The position numbers were made by a program, and so were the translations under genes. This document shows, one piece after another, positions 50,732 through 61,083 of a stretch of 64,000 nucleotides of DNA. This stretch comes from an uncultured Clostridia bacterium. Its GTDB lineage: Bacteria > Bacillota > Clostridia > UBA1381. The stretch's first letter is position 1; each line of letters opens with the position of its first letter. Below the pieces are notes generated by a model that ran no database searches, had not been told where the DNA came from, and saw only the letters and a program-made list of their open reading frames with translations. The stretch covers positions 1 through 64,000 of the forward strand of contig CANQJC010000001.1 in NCBI GenBank assembly GCA_947624165.1, in the 5' to 3' direction.

Positions 50732-50762
50732 AAAATAAATTATTTAATCGGAGGAATATAAC

Positions 50763-52151
50763 ATGAAATATGTTGACGGAAAAGCAGAGGATATAAAGAT
50801 AGCGTACATAGGCGGCGGCTCGCGCGGCTGGGCGTGGGGATTTATGAGCGACCTCGCGACGGCGGGCGATATGTGCGGAACGGTTTATCTGTACGACATA
50901 GACGCCGAGGCGGCAAAGAAGAACGAGGTGATAGGCAATAAAGTAAAAAATGCCAAGGGCTGCAAATCAGCTTGGAAATACAAGGCTGTCAAGCGCATTT
51001 CGAAAGCGTTGGACAAGGCTGATTTTGTTATCATTTCTATCCTTCCCGCCACCTTCGATGAAATGGAAAGCGACGTGCATCTTCCCGAAAAATACGGAAT
51101 ATACCAGTCCGTGGGCGACACATCGGGTCCCGGAGGTATAATAAGATCGCTTCGGACAGTGCCGATGTTCGAGGAAATAGCGGAAAATATAAAAAAATAC
51201 TGCCCCGACGCGTGGGTAATAAACTATACGAACCCGATGACCGTATGCGTGAGGACGCTTTACAAAGTGTTCCCGCAGATAAAGGCGTTCGGCTGCTGCC
51301 ACGAGGTTTTCGGCACGCAAAAAACGCTTGCGGCGGCTTTAAAGGACGTTAAAGGGATCGCGGACGTAAAACGCGAGGACATAAAAGTAAACGTTGTGGG
51401 CGTGAATCATTTCACATGGCTTACGAAGGCGCAGTACCGCGACGTCGATCTGTTTCCCATATATCGTGAATTCGCCATTAAGTATAAGGATACGGGTTAT
51501 TCGGAGAACATTGATGAAAATTGGTTTAATAAATTCTTCTCGTCACGTGAAAAAGTAAAGCTCGATCTGTTCCTGCGCTACGGATATATCGCCGCAGCGG
51601 GCGACAGGCACCTTGCGGAGTTCTGCCCTGGCAGCTGGTATCTCAACGATAAGAAGACCGTCAAAAAATGGGGCTTCGAGCTTACGCCCGTGTCATGGCG
51701 TAAGGAGGATCTAAAGAACAGGCTCGAACGAAGCGAACGTCTTTTCAGCGGCGAGGAAGAGTTTGAGCTTAAGGAAACGGGCGAGGAGGGCGTACAGCAG
51801 ATACGCGCGCTTCTCGGCTTGAGAGACCTTGTTACAAACGTCAACATACCGAATTACGGTCAGATACCGAACCTGCCGCGCGGCGCGGTCGTGGAGACAA
51901 ACGCCTGCTTCAGGGCAAATTCTCTGACACCCGTATTCGCCGGCGATGTGCCGGAAAGTATTTATCCGCTCATCAGCCGCGTGTGCGGCGAACAGGAAAA
52001 TGTTGTCGACGCCGCCCTTAATCGCAGTCTTGACGACGCTTTCAATGCGTTTGTGACGGACGCGAACGTTGATATTCCGCTCGACAAGGCGCGCGCCTTG
52101 TTTGACGAGATGGTTGAAAATACAAAAAAATACTTAAAAATGTATTTTTAA
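50763..52151 (+). CDS. GH4 family glycosidase, probable alpha-galacturonidase (LplD type)
   Basis: A 462-residue NAD-dependent glycosidase of family GH4. The N-terminal Rossmann motif is KIAYIGGGSRGWAWGF. The metal-binding motif is CHEV (Cys179-His180-Glu181-Val182). Family GH4 members with CHEV instead of CHSV or CHGF have been described as alpha-galacturonidases, for example LplD of Bacillus subtilis; this is the main ground for the call. INYTNPM near residue 157 is the family's second signature. It precedes uxaC by 16 bases, which fits release of galacturonate followed by isomerisation. Alternatives are alpha-galactosidase or alpha-glucosidase activity. Confidence 0.85.
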   Translation: MKYVDGKAEDIKIAYIGGGSRGWAWGFMSDLATAGDMCGTVYLYDIDAEAAKKNEVIGNKVKNAKGCKSAWKYKAVKRISKALDKADFVIISILPATFDEMESDVHLPEKYGIYQSVGDTSGPGGIIRSLRTVPMFEEIAENIKKYCPDAWVINYTNPMTVCVRTLYKVFPQIKAFGCCHEVFGTQKTLAAALKDVKGIADVKREDIKVNVVGVNHFTWLTKAQYRDVDLFPIYREFAIKYKDTGYSENIDENWFNKFFSSREKVKLDLFLRYGYIAAAGDRHLAEFCPGSWYLNDKKTVKKWGFELTPVSWRKEDLKNRLERSERLFSGEEEFELKETGEEGVQQIRALLGLRDLVTNVNIPNYGQIPNLPRGAVVETNACFRANSLTPVFAGDVPESIYPLISRVCGEQENVVDAALNRSLDDAFNAFVTDANVDIPLDKARALFDEMVENTKKYLKMYF

Positions 52152-52167
52152 AAAGGAGTGTTGAAAA

Positions 52168-53568
52168 ATGAAGCCGTTCATGGACGAGGATTTCATGCTG
52201 ACAAATCCTACCGCGTCGGAGCTGTATCACAAATACGCCGAGGAAATGCCGATATTCGATTATCATTGTCATTTAAACCCGCAGGTCATGTACGAGGATA
52301 AGCCGTTCGACAACATAACTCAAATCTTTCTGGGCGGGGATCATTATAAATGGCGGTACATGCGCTCAAACGGGATAGATGAGGAGTATATCACGGGTCC
52401 TGCGGATGATTTTGAAAAATTCAAGGCGTTCTGCTCGTGTCTGCAATACGCGATAGGCAATCCGCTGTATCACTGGACGCATCTTGAACTGAAGCGTTAT
52501 TTCGGCATAAACGATATCGTTTCCGAGGAAAACTGCGGCGCGATATGGGAGAAGTGCAACGAAATTATACGAGAAACGCACATGAGCCCGTCCTCGCTGA
52601 TAAACAGCTCGAACGTAGCCGTAATATGCACGACGGACGACCCTGCGGATGATCTTGAATATCATGAAAAAATAAAAGAAAAGGGACACATAAACGCAAA
52701 GGTGTATCCCGCGTTCCGTCCCGATTTTCTGATGAACATCAACAAGGATACGTTCATACCGTACACGGAGAAGCTTTCAGCCGTTTCGGGACGGCTGATA
52801 AATACATACGACGACCTGATAGACGTGGCTTACGGAAGGATAGATTTTTTCCACCGTGCCGGCTGCCGCATAAGCGACCACGCGCTCGACTCGGTACCGT
52901 CGCTCACGGAACAAAGCGCGCGGGCGGCTTTCAGAAAGGCGATCAAGGGTTCCGCTCTGAGCCGTGAGGAGGTTGAAGCGTATAAAAGTGCCGTACTCGT
53001 AGATTTGTCGAAAAAATATAAAGAGCTTGGCTGGACAATGCAGCTTCACATCGGCGCGCTGAGGAATAATAACAGCGTGATGTTCTCGAAGCTCGGTGCC
53101 GATACCGGCTTCGATTCGATTGCCGATTACTCGATCGCCGCGCCGCTTTCCGCTCTGCTCGACGAAATGGAAAAAAACGCGTCTCTGCCGAAAACCATTC
53201 TTTATACGCTTAACCCCAAGGACAATTATCCGCTCGCGACAATGCTCGGCAACTTCCAGTCGTCCGAGACGGCGGGGAAAATACAATTCGGCTCGGCGTG
53301 GTGGTTCAACGACCAGCGCGACGGTATGGAGGAACAGATGAAGGCACTTGCCAATCTGGGCGCGCTCAATAAATTTGTCGGTATGCTTACCGACTCGCGC
53401 AGCTTCCTCTCATATACGCGCCACGAGTATTTCAGACGCATACTCTGCAATCTTATAGGCACGTGGGTGGAAAACGGCGAATTTCCCGCCGACTTCAACA
53501 CCCTCGGTAAAATAGTAAAAGATATATCCTTCGATAACGCGAAGCGATATTTCGGTATCGAAATTTAA
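52168..53568 (+). CDS. uxaC: Glucuronate/galacturonate isomerase
   Basis: A 466-residue enzyme of the amidohydrolase superfamily that converts D-galacturonate to tagaturonate and D-glucuronate to fructuronate. It starts MKPFMDEDFMLTNPTASELYH and has the metal-binding DYHCHLNPQ near residue 32; ARWWFND-like GSAWWFNDQRDGMEEQM in the last third is the UxaC C-terminal signature. Full length. It is co-transcribed with the CHEV-type GH4 enzyme. AAGGAG precedes the ATG. Confidence 0.95.
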   Translation: MKPFMDEDFMLTNPTASELYHKYAEEMPIFDYHCHLNPQVMYEDKPFDNITQIFLGGDHYKWRYMRSNGIDEEYITGPADDFEKFKAFCSCLQYAIGNPLYHWTHLELKRYFGINDIVSEENCGAIWEKCNEIIRETHMSPSSLINSSNVAVICTTDDPADDLEYHEKIKEKGHINAKVYPAFRPDFLMNINKDTFIPYTEKLSAVSGRLINTYDDLIDVAYGRIDFFHRAGCRISDHALDSVPSLTEQSARAAFRKAIKGSALSREEVEAYKSAVLVDLSKKYKELGWTMQLHIGALRNNNSVMFSKLGADTGFDSIADYSIAAPLSALLDEMEKNASLPKTILYTLNPKDNYPLATMLGNFQSSETAGKIQFGSAWWFNDQRDGMEEQMKALANLGALNKFVGMLTDSRSFLSYTRHEYFRRILCNLIGTWVENGEFPADFNTLGKIVKDISFDNAKRYFGIEI

Positions 53569-53619
53569 AAAATTGCGCGTCCGCCGCGCTCACAATGCGG
53601 ACAGAAAGGTAATGATGAA

Positions 53620-54792
53620 ATGAATACAAAAGTAACAGACACAATTATTTACGCCGGAGTGGACGACAAGACGATCGACCTCTTTGAGAGCCAGTACGTT
53701 GTACCGAACGGCATCTCTTACAATTCCTACGTTATACTTGACGACAAAATCGCCGTCATGGACACCGTTGACAAAAGAGCGTCGGACGAGTGGTTCGCGA
53801 ACATAGAAGAAATTTTGGGCGGCGCGAAGCCGGATTATCTCGTGATCTCGCATCTTGAGCCGGATCATTCGGCGAACATAGCGCGTTTCTGCGATAAATA
53901 TCCCGAAGCGAAGCTTGTCGGCAACGCGAAAACATTTAATATGCTCCCCGCCTTTTTCGGCAAGGATTTTGCGGACAGACAGGTTATCGTCGCAGAGGGC
54001 GGCGAGCTTTCGCTCGGAGCGCACACGCTCACGTTTTTGATGGCTCCGATGGTACATTGGCCCGAGGTCATGGTAACATACGACAGTAAGGACAAGGTTC
54101 TTTTCTCGGCGGACGGCTTCGGAAAATTCGGCGCGCTTTCAACGGACGAGGATTGGGACTGCGAAGCGCGCAGATATTATTTCAACATCGTTGGCAAGTA
54201 CGGAGCGCAGGTACAGTCGCTTTTGAAGAAGGCGGCGCAGCTTGATATCGAGATAATATGCCCGCTGCACGGACCCGTACTCAAGGAAGACCTCGGACAT
54301 TATATAGGCAAGTACGACACGTGGAGCAAATACGAGCCCGAAAACAAGGGCGTTACTGTCGCTTACGCGTCGATCCACGGAAATACCGCCGCCGCCGCAA
54401 AAAAAATGGCGGAGATACTGAAAGAGCAGGGCGAAGAGAAAGTATCCTTGTTCGATTTGTCGCGCGACGATATGGCGGAGGCGATAGAGGACGCGTTCAG
54501 ATATGACGGACTGGTGCTCGCATGCGCGACGTATGACGCGGGACTGTTCCCGTGCATGGAGGATTTCCTCGCGCACCTCAAGTCAAAGACTTACAGATCG
54601 AGAACGGCGGCACTCATAGAGAACGGCTCGTGGGCTCCGACGGCCGCGAAACAGATGCGCGCCGCGCTCGAAGCGATGAAGGACGTTACGATAGTGGACA
54701 AAACCGTTACGATAAAGTCGGTAATGACGGACGGCAATATAACAGATATGGAAGAAATGGCGCGGGAGCTTCGCGCCGCGCTCGGCAGATAA
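53620..54792 (+). CDS. A-type flavoprotein (FprA-like flavodiiron protein)
   Basis: A 390-residue flavodiiron protein that reduces oxygen or nitric oxide, protecting anaerobes. The beta-lactamase-like domain has HLEPDHS with ligands His78, Glu80, Asp82 and His83, then MVHWPEVMVTYD with a further His; the flavodoxin domain begins near residue 248 with YASIHGNTAAAAKKM. All expected iron ligands seem present. There is no rubredoxin nearby. It lies 51 bases after uxaC without a terminator between. Confidence 0.93.
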   Translation: MNTKVTDTIIYAGVDDKTIDLFESQYVVPNGISYNSYVILDDKIAVMDTVDKRASDEWFANIEEILGGAKPDYLVISHLEPDHSANIARFCDKYPEAKLVGNAKTFNMLPAFFGKDFADRQVIVAEGGELSLGAHTLTFLMAPMVHWPEVMVTYDSKDKVLFSADGFGKFGALSTDEDWDCEARRYYFNIVGKYGAQVQSLLKKAAQLDIEIICPLHGPVLKEDLGHYIGKYDTWSKYEPENKGVTVAYASIHGNTAAAAKKMAEILKEQGEEKVSLFDLSRDDMAEAIEDAFRYDGLVLACATYDAGLFPCMEDFLAHLKSKTYRSRTAALIENGSWAPTAAKQMRAALEAMKDVTIVDKTVTIKSVMTDGNITDMEEMARELRAALGR

Positions 54793-54793
54793 C

Positions 54794-54831
54794 AAAAAAT
54801 ACCGCTTCGGATATCGAAGCGGTATTTTTTT
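54794..54831 (+). terminator. Intrinsic terminator after fprA
   Basis: AATACCGCTTCG (54798-54809) pairs with CGAAGCGGTATT (54815-54826) around GATAT, followed by TTTTT. Confidence 0.92.
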
Positions 54832-54907
54832 GTTCGAACATTTTCGAAAAGTATGCTCGAAACAGTTTTGTCATCGTAAAAAAAGACCTCGCGCTCCGCT
54901 TTTTCTA

Positions 54908-54936
54908 TTTACAAAAAATATAAATTATGTTACAAT
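54908..54936 (+). promoter_or_regulatory. Promoter of the MBG surface protein gene
   Basis: TTTACA (54908-54913), 17 bases, TACAAT (54931-54936). A leader of about 85 bases separates it from the ATG at 55028. Confidence 0.65.
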
Positions 54937-55027
54937 AAAATTGAGGAAATATATAAAAAATTTTGTCTGTGTGCGAATCAGCGTTTTGAGCCTAAATTTT
55001 TGTCGTGCGCAGAGGAGGTATACAGTT

Positions 55028-58000
55028 ATGAAAAAAAGAATTTTATCGTTTGTTATCTCGTTCGCGCTCATCGCGATGCTGCTTCCGGTATATACCGTTA
55101 CGGTGAGCGCGGCGCAGCTTACTCCGGCAGGCGCGCCGGTTTTTGTGCATGACAAGGAGGAGCTTGACTATGACGGACTTGCTTTAAACAAAACGAAGGA
55201 AGAGCTTCATAATCAGGTGATGTACGTATCCTTCACGGAAGCACCGTCCGCAGATACGTATTTATGGTTTGAGATAGGCTCGTCAACGGGCAGTATATAC
55301 GCCGTATCCTTGAAATGCGACGGAACGGCGCGCTCGTTCGCGTGGAGCTTCCTTAACAAAAGCGATTTCAGAATTTGGGCGAAACGTTTCGGCGACGACG
55401 TCGACCCGGGCGTTGTTGACGACTCAACTTACTATATAAGAGCCTTTTCAAGCGATTCGCCAATACGCATAAGCCCGATAGATCATAACGGAGACGTTGT
55501 CGAGGGCGTGACGGAGATCGCTTTCCCGAACAATAAAAACGAGGTGCATATCAATGCTGTCGACGATACCGAGAATTTGCTGACGATAAGTAACGTTAAT
55601 TACAGAAACTATGCGTCAATGCTGCCACAGAGCATAAACAGCTTCGGTATAGACGAGGATAACGTGATGTGGACAAAGTTCAGCGAGCCTGTGCCGGACG
55701 ACGCTTACGACAGCGAAAACAAGCTCTATACTATCGAATCGAACGGCAAAACGTATTATTATCAGCTTGACGTTGTGCGTCCGGCTCACGGAAGCGCGGA
55801 CGGAACGGAACAGCACCCCAGAGCGACTGCCGTCCCCGGGAATCTTATCGAGACGCAGAGCGGCTCCGATCATTATCACGCGTGGACGCTCGGCACCGGC
55901 GACGACCCTCTTTTCCCGCGCGACAGCAGCGACGACGAAACGATGCTCGGTACATATACCGTAAGGTGGTGGCTGCTCATTCCTTCGGATACGGAGACTA
56001 CCAACGCGCAGATCGCCGCGTGTGAGGACAGAATACTTATAGATTCGCGTTCCGTGTCTATCCTTGATTTGACGTTTACGATAAACGAACAAAACCTTGC
56101 GCAGGGACATAAATTCAGCGACGGCGCATTGACCAATATACTAGCTCAGACGGGAGACACGCTCACCTCGACGGAGGGCGACGCGGGAATACAGCCGTCG
56201 ATAGATCTTGTTCAAGGCGAACCGAACGTTTTCTTAAACGGTTGGAGGGTTACCGGCAGTACGGATAAATACACGTCGACATACGTGCCGCAGCCGCTTT
56301 CTTCGAGCGGCAATAAGCTCGTTCTCGAAGCCGATATCGGAGAGCGTCCCGACTGGACGTGGGAGGTACAGGACAGCGACGAAAATTCTATCGAACCCGA
56401 GACCGCTCCCGAAACGGGCGTAAAACCCTACGTCATACCGCCCATATCCTTTAACGACACAGACAAGGACGGCGAAGACGACGAGGTTTATGAGTACGGC
56501 TATGAAACCGCGCCGCAGACGCTTACGTATTACCTGGTAAATAAGGGTAACCAGGAACTTCGCTTTGCCCCGAACGGCACCCACGGAGATTTTGAAGTAA
56601 GGATAACGCCGCCGCAGGGGTCGAGAATGGTTAAACCCGGGGAAAGGGCGACGCTCACGGTCAGACCTAAGGCAAATCTTTCAGCCGGAGTACATAAAGC
56701 GAATATAGCAATATACGAATATGAACAGAAATTCGGTATACGCCAGATGACGTTTACCTTTACGGTAAATCCCAAACCCGTAAAAATAAATCCCAAGGGT
56801 ATTGAAAAGGAGTACGGAGACACAAAGAGCGCGTCGGACGTTCAATGCACCGTCACGGATGCGGAGGATAACCCGATGAGCGATCTGACGGCTCAAATGC
56901 TTGGCGTAACGCTGTCAAGCGAGGGCTTTGCGCCCGACACAAACGCGAGAGACGAGGTATATCCTTATATAATCGATATGGACAACAGCGGAGGTAACTA
57001 CATCGTCACTCTTGCGACGGGCGAGAGCAGCGGCTCGATAACGGACGACGAGGGCGTTAAGGTGGTTCCCGCGACGCCGCTTATGGAAGCGGTAAACGCG
57101 TCGGGACTTGACGACGGCGGCAAGCTGTCGCAGTCGGTGCTTATGGGACGATATAAGAACGGATACACGAACGCTTACGTAGACGGTGATTTCTCATGGA
57201 ACGGCGATCCGAATAAGCAGTTTGATCTTGACGCGGACATGCAGCCGAAGGTTTTCAGCGAGGAATACACGTTTACCCCGAAGGACGCTCAGAATTATAA
57301 AACCGTCATCGGCACTACCGAAATAATCGTATCAAAGAAAAGTCCCACCGAGCTTTACGTGTCGCCCGCTCAGGATCTCAACCCGATATATAACGGTCAG
57401 CCGCAGACTGTCGATTTTATATGCGACAGGAGAATTTCAGACGAAGAAAAAGTAGAATACAGACCGAGCGTATTTTCGGGCGGCACCGACGACGACTGGA
57501 CGACGGAACCGCCGATAGACGCGGGAGTTTACGAGGTGCGTGCGACGCTTCCCGAATCTGTCGACTACGCCCCGGGCTTGGCTTCGGCTGTGCTTAATAT
57601 TCAGCCGAGGACAATACAGCTGAGCTATACGAATCCGATTTATGACAAGATATACGACGGCAGCGCGGCGGCGCAGGTCAACGCGTCAAACGTACAGATA
57701 TTCAACAAGGCGATGCGTACCTTGCCGCAGGGCGACGTCACGGACGACATTCGCATTTCCGACGCTGCTTTTTCCGCATACTTTGACCTTGGAGCGGAAT
57801 CGGGTTACGACAAGGACGTTACGGTGAACGTTGACGGAAGCGTTGAGGGCGCGCTTGTAAGCGATACGCCGAATATGACGAACAACTATGTCCTGCCGAA
57901 TTCGACGTTCAGCGCGAAAGCGTCGATAATGCAGCGTCAGGTAAACGTTAAAGTAAACAAAATAGTAAAAGAATACGGACAAACACATACGATATCGCTT

Positions 58001-60187
58001 GCGGATTTCGATGTTGTTTCCGAGGAACAGCCGGAATACGGAGGACTTGCCGCGGGCGATACCAAAGCCGATATTCACCCGATACTTGAAAGCGACGGCT
58101 TCCTGTACAGCACTCCCGTCGGCACATATGACATTACCGGCTTCGCGTATCCGCTCAAGAATAATTATACCTTTACGGGCAACGGCGGTTCGCTCGGCAC
58201 GGCGGAAGTTATAAAGAACGTCCCGTCGCAGGTTTATGTCAGCGCGGAAACGGGACTTTCTGGAGCTGCGCTGGGCAGCGTAAATATCACAGGTACGTTT
58301 GTGAACAAATACACAAACGCGTATGTGCATGGCAGTATCGAATGGGACGAGCCGGACAGCGTTCTCGGTGACGATGAAAGCGAATACGCATGGACGTTTA
58401 CGCCTGAGGACGATGAAAACTACGAGACGGTACACGGCAGCACGACCGTAAAAACTGCGGATATACAGCCCGCGCCGATGAATTTTGAAGTAACGAATTT
58501 TATAACGTTCGACGGGCGGGAGCATAAGGGTAACCTCACGACGTCCGTCATTGGCGCGCAGACGCGCGTCGAGTACAGAAAAATAAGCTCCGTGGAAATA
58601 ATCGGCGAGGAAACGCCCGTGCCGGATTCAACGGACTCAACGGGCGATATATGGACGGAAACGGCTCCGAGCGACGTGGGTACTTACGCCGTCAAGGCGA
58701 CTGTTTACGCCCAAGGCAACTTCTCGCCGAATGAACGAACGGACGTTATGATAATCGACCAGCTTCGCCCGTCGGGCGGCGTGACCGCCGGACCTGTCGA
58801 CGCAGGCTCGCTGCTTGTCGATTCCGTACTTACGCATACGTTTAAGGATATAAACAATCAGCCTGTCGAAGGACTTCTCACGTGGGCGCGCGTGGGCTGC
58901 GATATGCCCGATGCGGTCGTCGCCGCCGAGGGTATTCCGTACAGATGGAATTTTATCCCCTCGGATCACAATTACAGAGCCATGACCGCAACGACGCTCG
59001 TACCTGTCGCGCTCAGTCATCGCGCGGCGCAGTCCGAGATATATAATCTTCCCTCGTCCGATTACGCTTACGTTGACGTTGACCAGACAAACGTAAAGAC
59101 GGGCGACAGCGTGACGTTCTATCGTGACGCGGACGCGACCGACCCTGTAAGCTCGACGCTTACAGTCACGGACGAAATGCACGGAAATGTGCGCGTGGCT
59201 CTCGATAAGGACGCTTTGAAAAAGGGCGGCGGCACGCTTTACGTCAAGATAAACGGTTCGAGCGTGACGCGCGAGGTAACGTATGATCCTGAAATCGACT
59301 TTACGCTCGATCCGCTTGAAATTTACGTCAGCGAGGGCGACAGCGCGGATGTGACGGTCATTCCTTCGAGCGACGTTTACAAGGTTGACAGCGTCTCATG
59401 GACGACATACGAAACGTTTATAGCCGAAGCCGCCGCGAAAGAGGGCGGCGAGGTCACACAGGGCGTTGTCAAGGGCGTGAGAGAGGGTGAAGTTAAGCTT
59501 GACGTCACCGTTACGTTTAAGCATCCCGACCCTTCGGCCGAGACAAATACGCTCACGATAAACAAAACGGCTTCCGTGACCGTTACCGACGAGGAACCGC
59601 CGACGTATAACTACACGACGAAGGACGCGACCGAGATAAGCGAAACAAGCGCGGTATTGAACGGACGCGTGGATATAACGACAGCCGAAGGCTCGTCGCT
59701 CACACCCCATGCCGAAAAGAAGTTTATTCTGTGGGAGAAAAACGATGATAACCGTGTTTTGCTCGGCGACGACGCGACCGCGTCCGAATCTGTCGATTAC
59801 AGCCTTGCGATAGACGGCTTAAAGCCCGGTACAACGTATGTGTACCGCGCGGCGGGTTCGGGACTTGAAGCGTCTGAAACAAAGGAATTCACGACGCTTG
59901 ACGCTTCCGCAAAGTATTATATCGTTTCAATAGATCTAAACCCCGCCTCCTCCGGCGTTACCGTAAGCGTAGCCGCCGAAAATGCGAAGCCGGCAATACT
60001 TGTGACGGCGGCTTACGGCGAGAAGGGTGAGCTTCTTGGCGTGGCGCAGTCCGATATTTCACGTTCGGACACGATCCCCGTAACGCTCGATTTGAGCGGA
60101 GCGAAAACCGTAAAGGCGTTCGTATGGGACGGCTTATCCGGCGACGGTTTAAAACCGCTTGCGCAAACGAAGGCAATAAATATATAA
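55028..60187 (+). CDS. Large secreted surface protein with MBG-type repeats and Fn3-like domain
   Basis: A 1719-residue exported protein. The signal peptide KKRILSFVISFALIAMLLP ends after TVSAA. The first ~480 residues are beta-rich and unrecognised. MBG (mother beta-grasp) style modules follow, recognisable by the strings IEKEYGDTKS, YNGQPQTVDF, YDKIYDGSAAAQVN, IVKEYGQTHTISL and FDGREHKGNL, each ending in a proline-linked strand. The C-terminal part has an Ig-like segment, an Fn3-like domain (ETSAVLNGRVDITT and GLKPGTTYVYRAA) and a final beta domain ending VKAFVWDGLSGDG. No LPXTG motif, S-layer homology domain or membrane helix is visible, so anchoring is unclear. GAGGAGG supports the start. 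A role in adhesion or the outer coat is inference. Confidence 0.85.
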   Translation: MKKRILSFVISFALIAMLLPVYTVTVSAAQLTPAGAPVFVHDKEELDYDGLALNKTKEELHNQVMYVSFTEAPSADTYLWFEIGSSTGSIYAVSLKCDGTARSFAWSFLNKSDFRIWAKRFGDDVDPGVVDDSTYYIRAFSSDSPIRISPIDHNGDVVEGVTEIAFPNNKNEVHINAVDDTENLLTISNVNYRNYASMLPQSINSFGIDEDNVMWTKFSEPVPDDAYDSENKLYTIESNGKTYYYQLDVVRPAHGSADGTEQHPRATAVPGNLIETQSGSDHYHAWTLGTGDDPLFPRDSSDDETMLGTYTVRWWLLIPSDTETTNAQIAACEDRILIDSRSVSILDLTFTINEQNLAQGHKFSDGALTNILAQTGDTLTSTEGDAGIQPSIDLVQGEPNVFLNGWRVTGSTDKYTSTYVPQPLSSSGNKLVLEADIGERPDWTWEVQDSDENSIEPETAPETGVKPYVIPPISFNDTDKDGEDDEVYEYGYETAPQTLTYYLVNKGNQELRFAPNGTHGDFEVRITPPQGSRMVKPGERATLTVRPKANLSAGVHKANIAIYEYEQKFGIRQMTFTFTVNPKPVKINPKGIEKEYGDTKSASDVQCTVTDAEDNPMSDLTAQMLGVTLSSEGFAPDTNARDEVYPYIIDMDNSGGNYIVTLATGESSGSITDDEGVKVVPATPLMEAVNASGLDDGGKLSQSVLMGRYKNGYTNAYVDGDFSWNGDPNKQFDLDADMQPKVFSEEYTFTPKDAQNYKTVIGTTEIIVSKKSPTELYVSPAQDLNPIYNGQPQTVDFICDRRISDEEKVEYRPSVFSGGTDDDWTTEPPIDAGVYEVRATLPESVDYAPGLASAVLNIQPRTIQLSYTNPIYDKIYDGSAAAQVNASNVQIFNKAMRTLPQGDVTDDIRISDAAFSAYFDLGAESGYDKDVTVNVDGSVEGALVSDTPNMTNNYVLPNSTFSAKASIMQRQVNVKVNKIVKEYGQTHTISLADFDVVSEEQPEYGGLAAGDTKADIHPILESDGFLYSTPVGTYDITGFAYPLKNNYTFTGNGGSLGTAEVIKNVPSQVYVSAETGLSGAALGSVNITGTFVNKYTNAYVHGSIEWDEPDSVLGDDESEYAWTFTPEDDENYETVHGSTTVKTADIQPAPMNFEVTNFITFDGREHKGNLTTSVIGAQTRVEYRKISSVEIIGEETPVPDSTDSTGDIWTETAPSDVGTYAVKATVYAQGNFSPNERTDVMIIDQLRPSGGVTAGPVDAGSLLVDSVLTHTFKDINNQPVEGLLTWARVGCDMPDAVVAAEGIPYRWNFIPSDHNYRAMTATTLVPVALSHRAAQSEIYNLPSSDYAYVDVDQTNVKTGDSVTFYRDADATDPVSSTLTVTDEMHGNVRVALDKDALKKGGGTLYVKINGSSVTREVTYDPEIDFTLDPLEIYVSEGDSADVTVIPSSDVYKVDSVSWTTYETFIAEAAAKEGGEVTQGVVKGVREGEVKLDVTVTFKHPDPSAETNTLTINKTASVTVTDEEPPTYNYTTKDATEISETSAVLNGRVDITTAEGSSLTPHAEKKFILWEKNDDNRVLLGDDATASESVDYSLAIDGLKPGTTYVYRAAGSGLEASETKEFTTLDASAKYYIVSIDLNPASSGVTVSVAAENAKPAILVTAAYGEKGELLGVAQSDISRSDTIPVTLDLSGAKTVKAFVWDGLSGDGLKPLAQTKAINI

Positions 60188-60190
60188 ATG

Positions 60191-60221
60191 AAAAATGTCC
60201 GGCAAAATGCCGGACATTTTC
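60191..60221. terminator. Bidirectional terminator
   Basis: AAAATGTCCGGCA (60192-60204) pairs with TGCCGGACATTTT (60208-60220) across an AAA loop. It ends just before the stop codon of the convergent ZIP gene at 60222. Confidence 0.92.
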
Positions 60222-61019
60222 TTATGCGAACAGCAGCAGGCTTAGCGCGATTATCGCCATACCGAGGATAACGCCTATGATCGTCACCTTGCTTTTCTCG
60301 TACTCGCGCGCCATCGGCAAAAGCTCCTCAATGGATATAAAGACCATTATACCGGCAATCATGCCGAAAAGCACGCCGAACAGCGCGTCGTTGAAGAACG
60401 GTCGCAGGATAAGATATCCTATGACCGCACCGAGCGGCTCGGTAACGCCGGAAAAAAACGATACCCAAAACGCCTTTCGCCGGCTTCCAGACGAATAATA
60501 TATCGGTACCGACGTGGCTATCCCTTCGGGGATATTGTGTATCGCTATCGCCACGGCTATTGCGACGCCCAGACGCGGATCTTTGAGTGCCGAGGTGAAG
60601 GTGGCGAGACCTTCGGGGAAATTATGTATACCTATCGCGAGTGCGGTCATGATCCCCATACGTTTCAGCGCGACCGAGCGGTTTTCCTTACCGCTCAGGT
60701 TACCTATATCGCCTTCTGCGGACGGTACGAAGTAATCTATAAGCCCGATAAAAAGGATACCCGCAAAAAAAGATGCGGCGGCGAGATAATATCCCGTCTT
60801 ATCCCCGACGGCGGCGGACAGATATGTTCTTGATTTTTGAAAAATCTCTATCATTGAAACGTATATCATAACGCCTGCGGAAAAGCCGAGCGACCCCGCG
60901 AGGAATTTTGTGTTTGAAGTTTTTGCAAACAAAGCTATAATGCTTCCCGCGCCGGTCGCAAGTCCCGCGAGAACGGTGAGCGACAGCGCGAACGTTACGT
61001 TTGGCTGCAATTGTATCAT
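60222..61019 (-). CDS. ZIP family metal transporter (ZupT-like)
   Basis: A 265-residue membrane protein with eight hydrophobic segments. The metal-site motifs in helices 4 and 5 are HNFPEG and HNIPEG, as in ZupT and other bacterial ZIP proteins that import Zn and other divalent ions. No His-rich loop is visible. The ATG at 61019 directly abuts AAGGAG; a TTG three codons later at 61010 has the better 9-base spacing, so the real start may be 61010. Transcribed convergently with the MBG gene. Confidence 0.9.
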   Translation of the reverse strand: MIQLQPNVTFALSLTVLAGLATGAGSIIALFAKTSNTKFLAGSLGFSAGVMIYVSMIEIFQKSRTYLSAAVGDKTGYYLAAASFFAGILFIGLIDYFVPSAEGDIGNLSGKENRSVALKRMGIMTALAIGIHNFPEGLATFTSALKDPRLGVAIAVAIAIHNIPEGIATSVPIYYSSGSRRKAFWVSFFSGVTEPLGAVIGYLILRPFFNDALFGVLFGMIAGIMVFISIEELLPMAREYEKSKVTIIGVILGMAIIALSLLLFA

Positions 61020-61083
61020 CTCCTTAATGCTTCTTATGTGTATAATACGCGCGTGCGATACGCGGCGTTACATAAAATTATTA

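Noticed and set aside
53574-53604. GTCCGC/GCGGAC hairpin between uxaC and fprA as a terminator
   Set aside because: Stem of only six pairs with a long loop and no T-run; read-through into fprA is likely.
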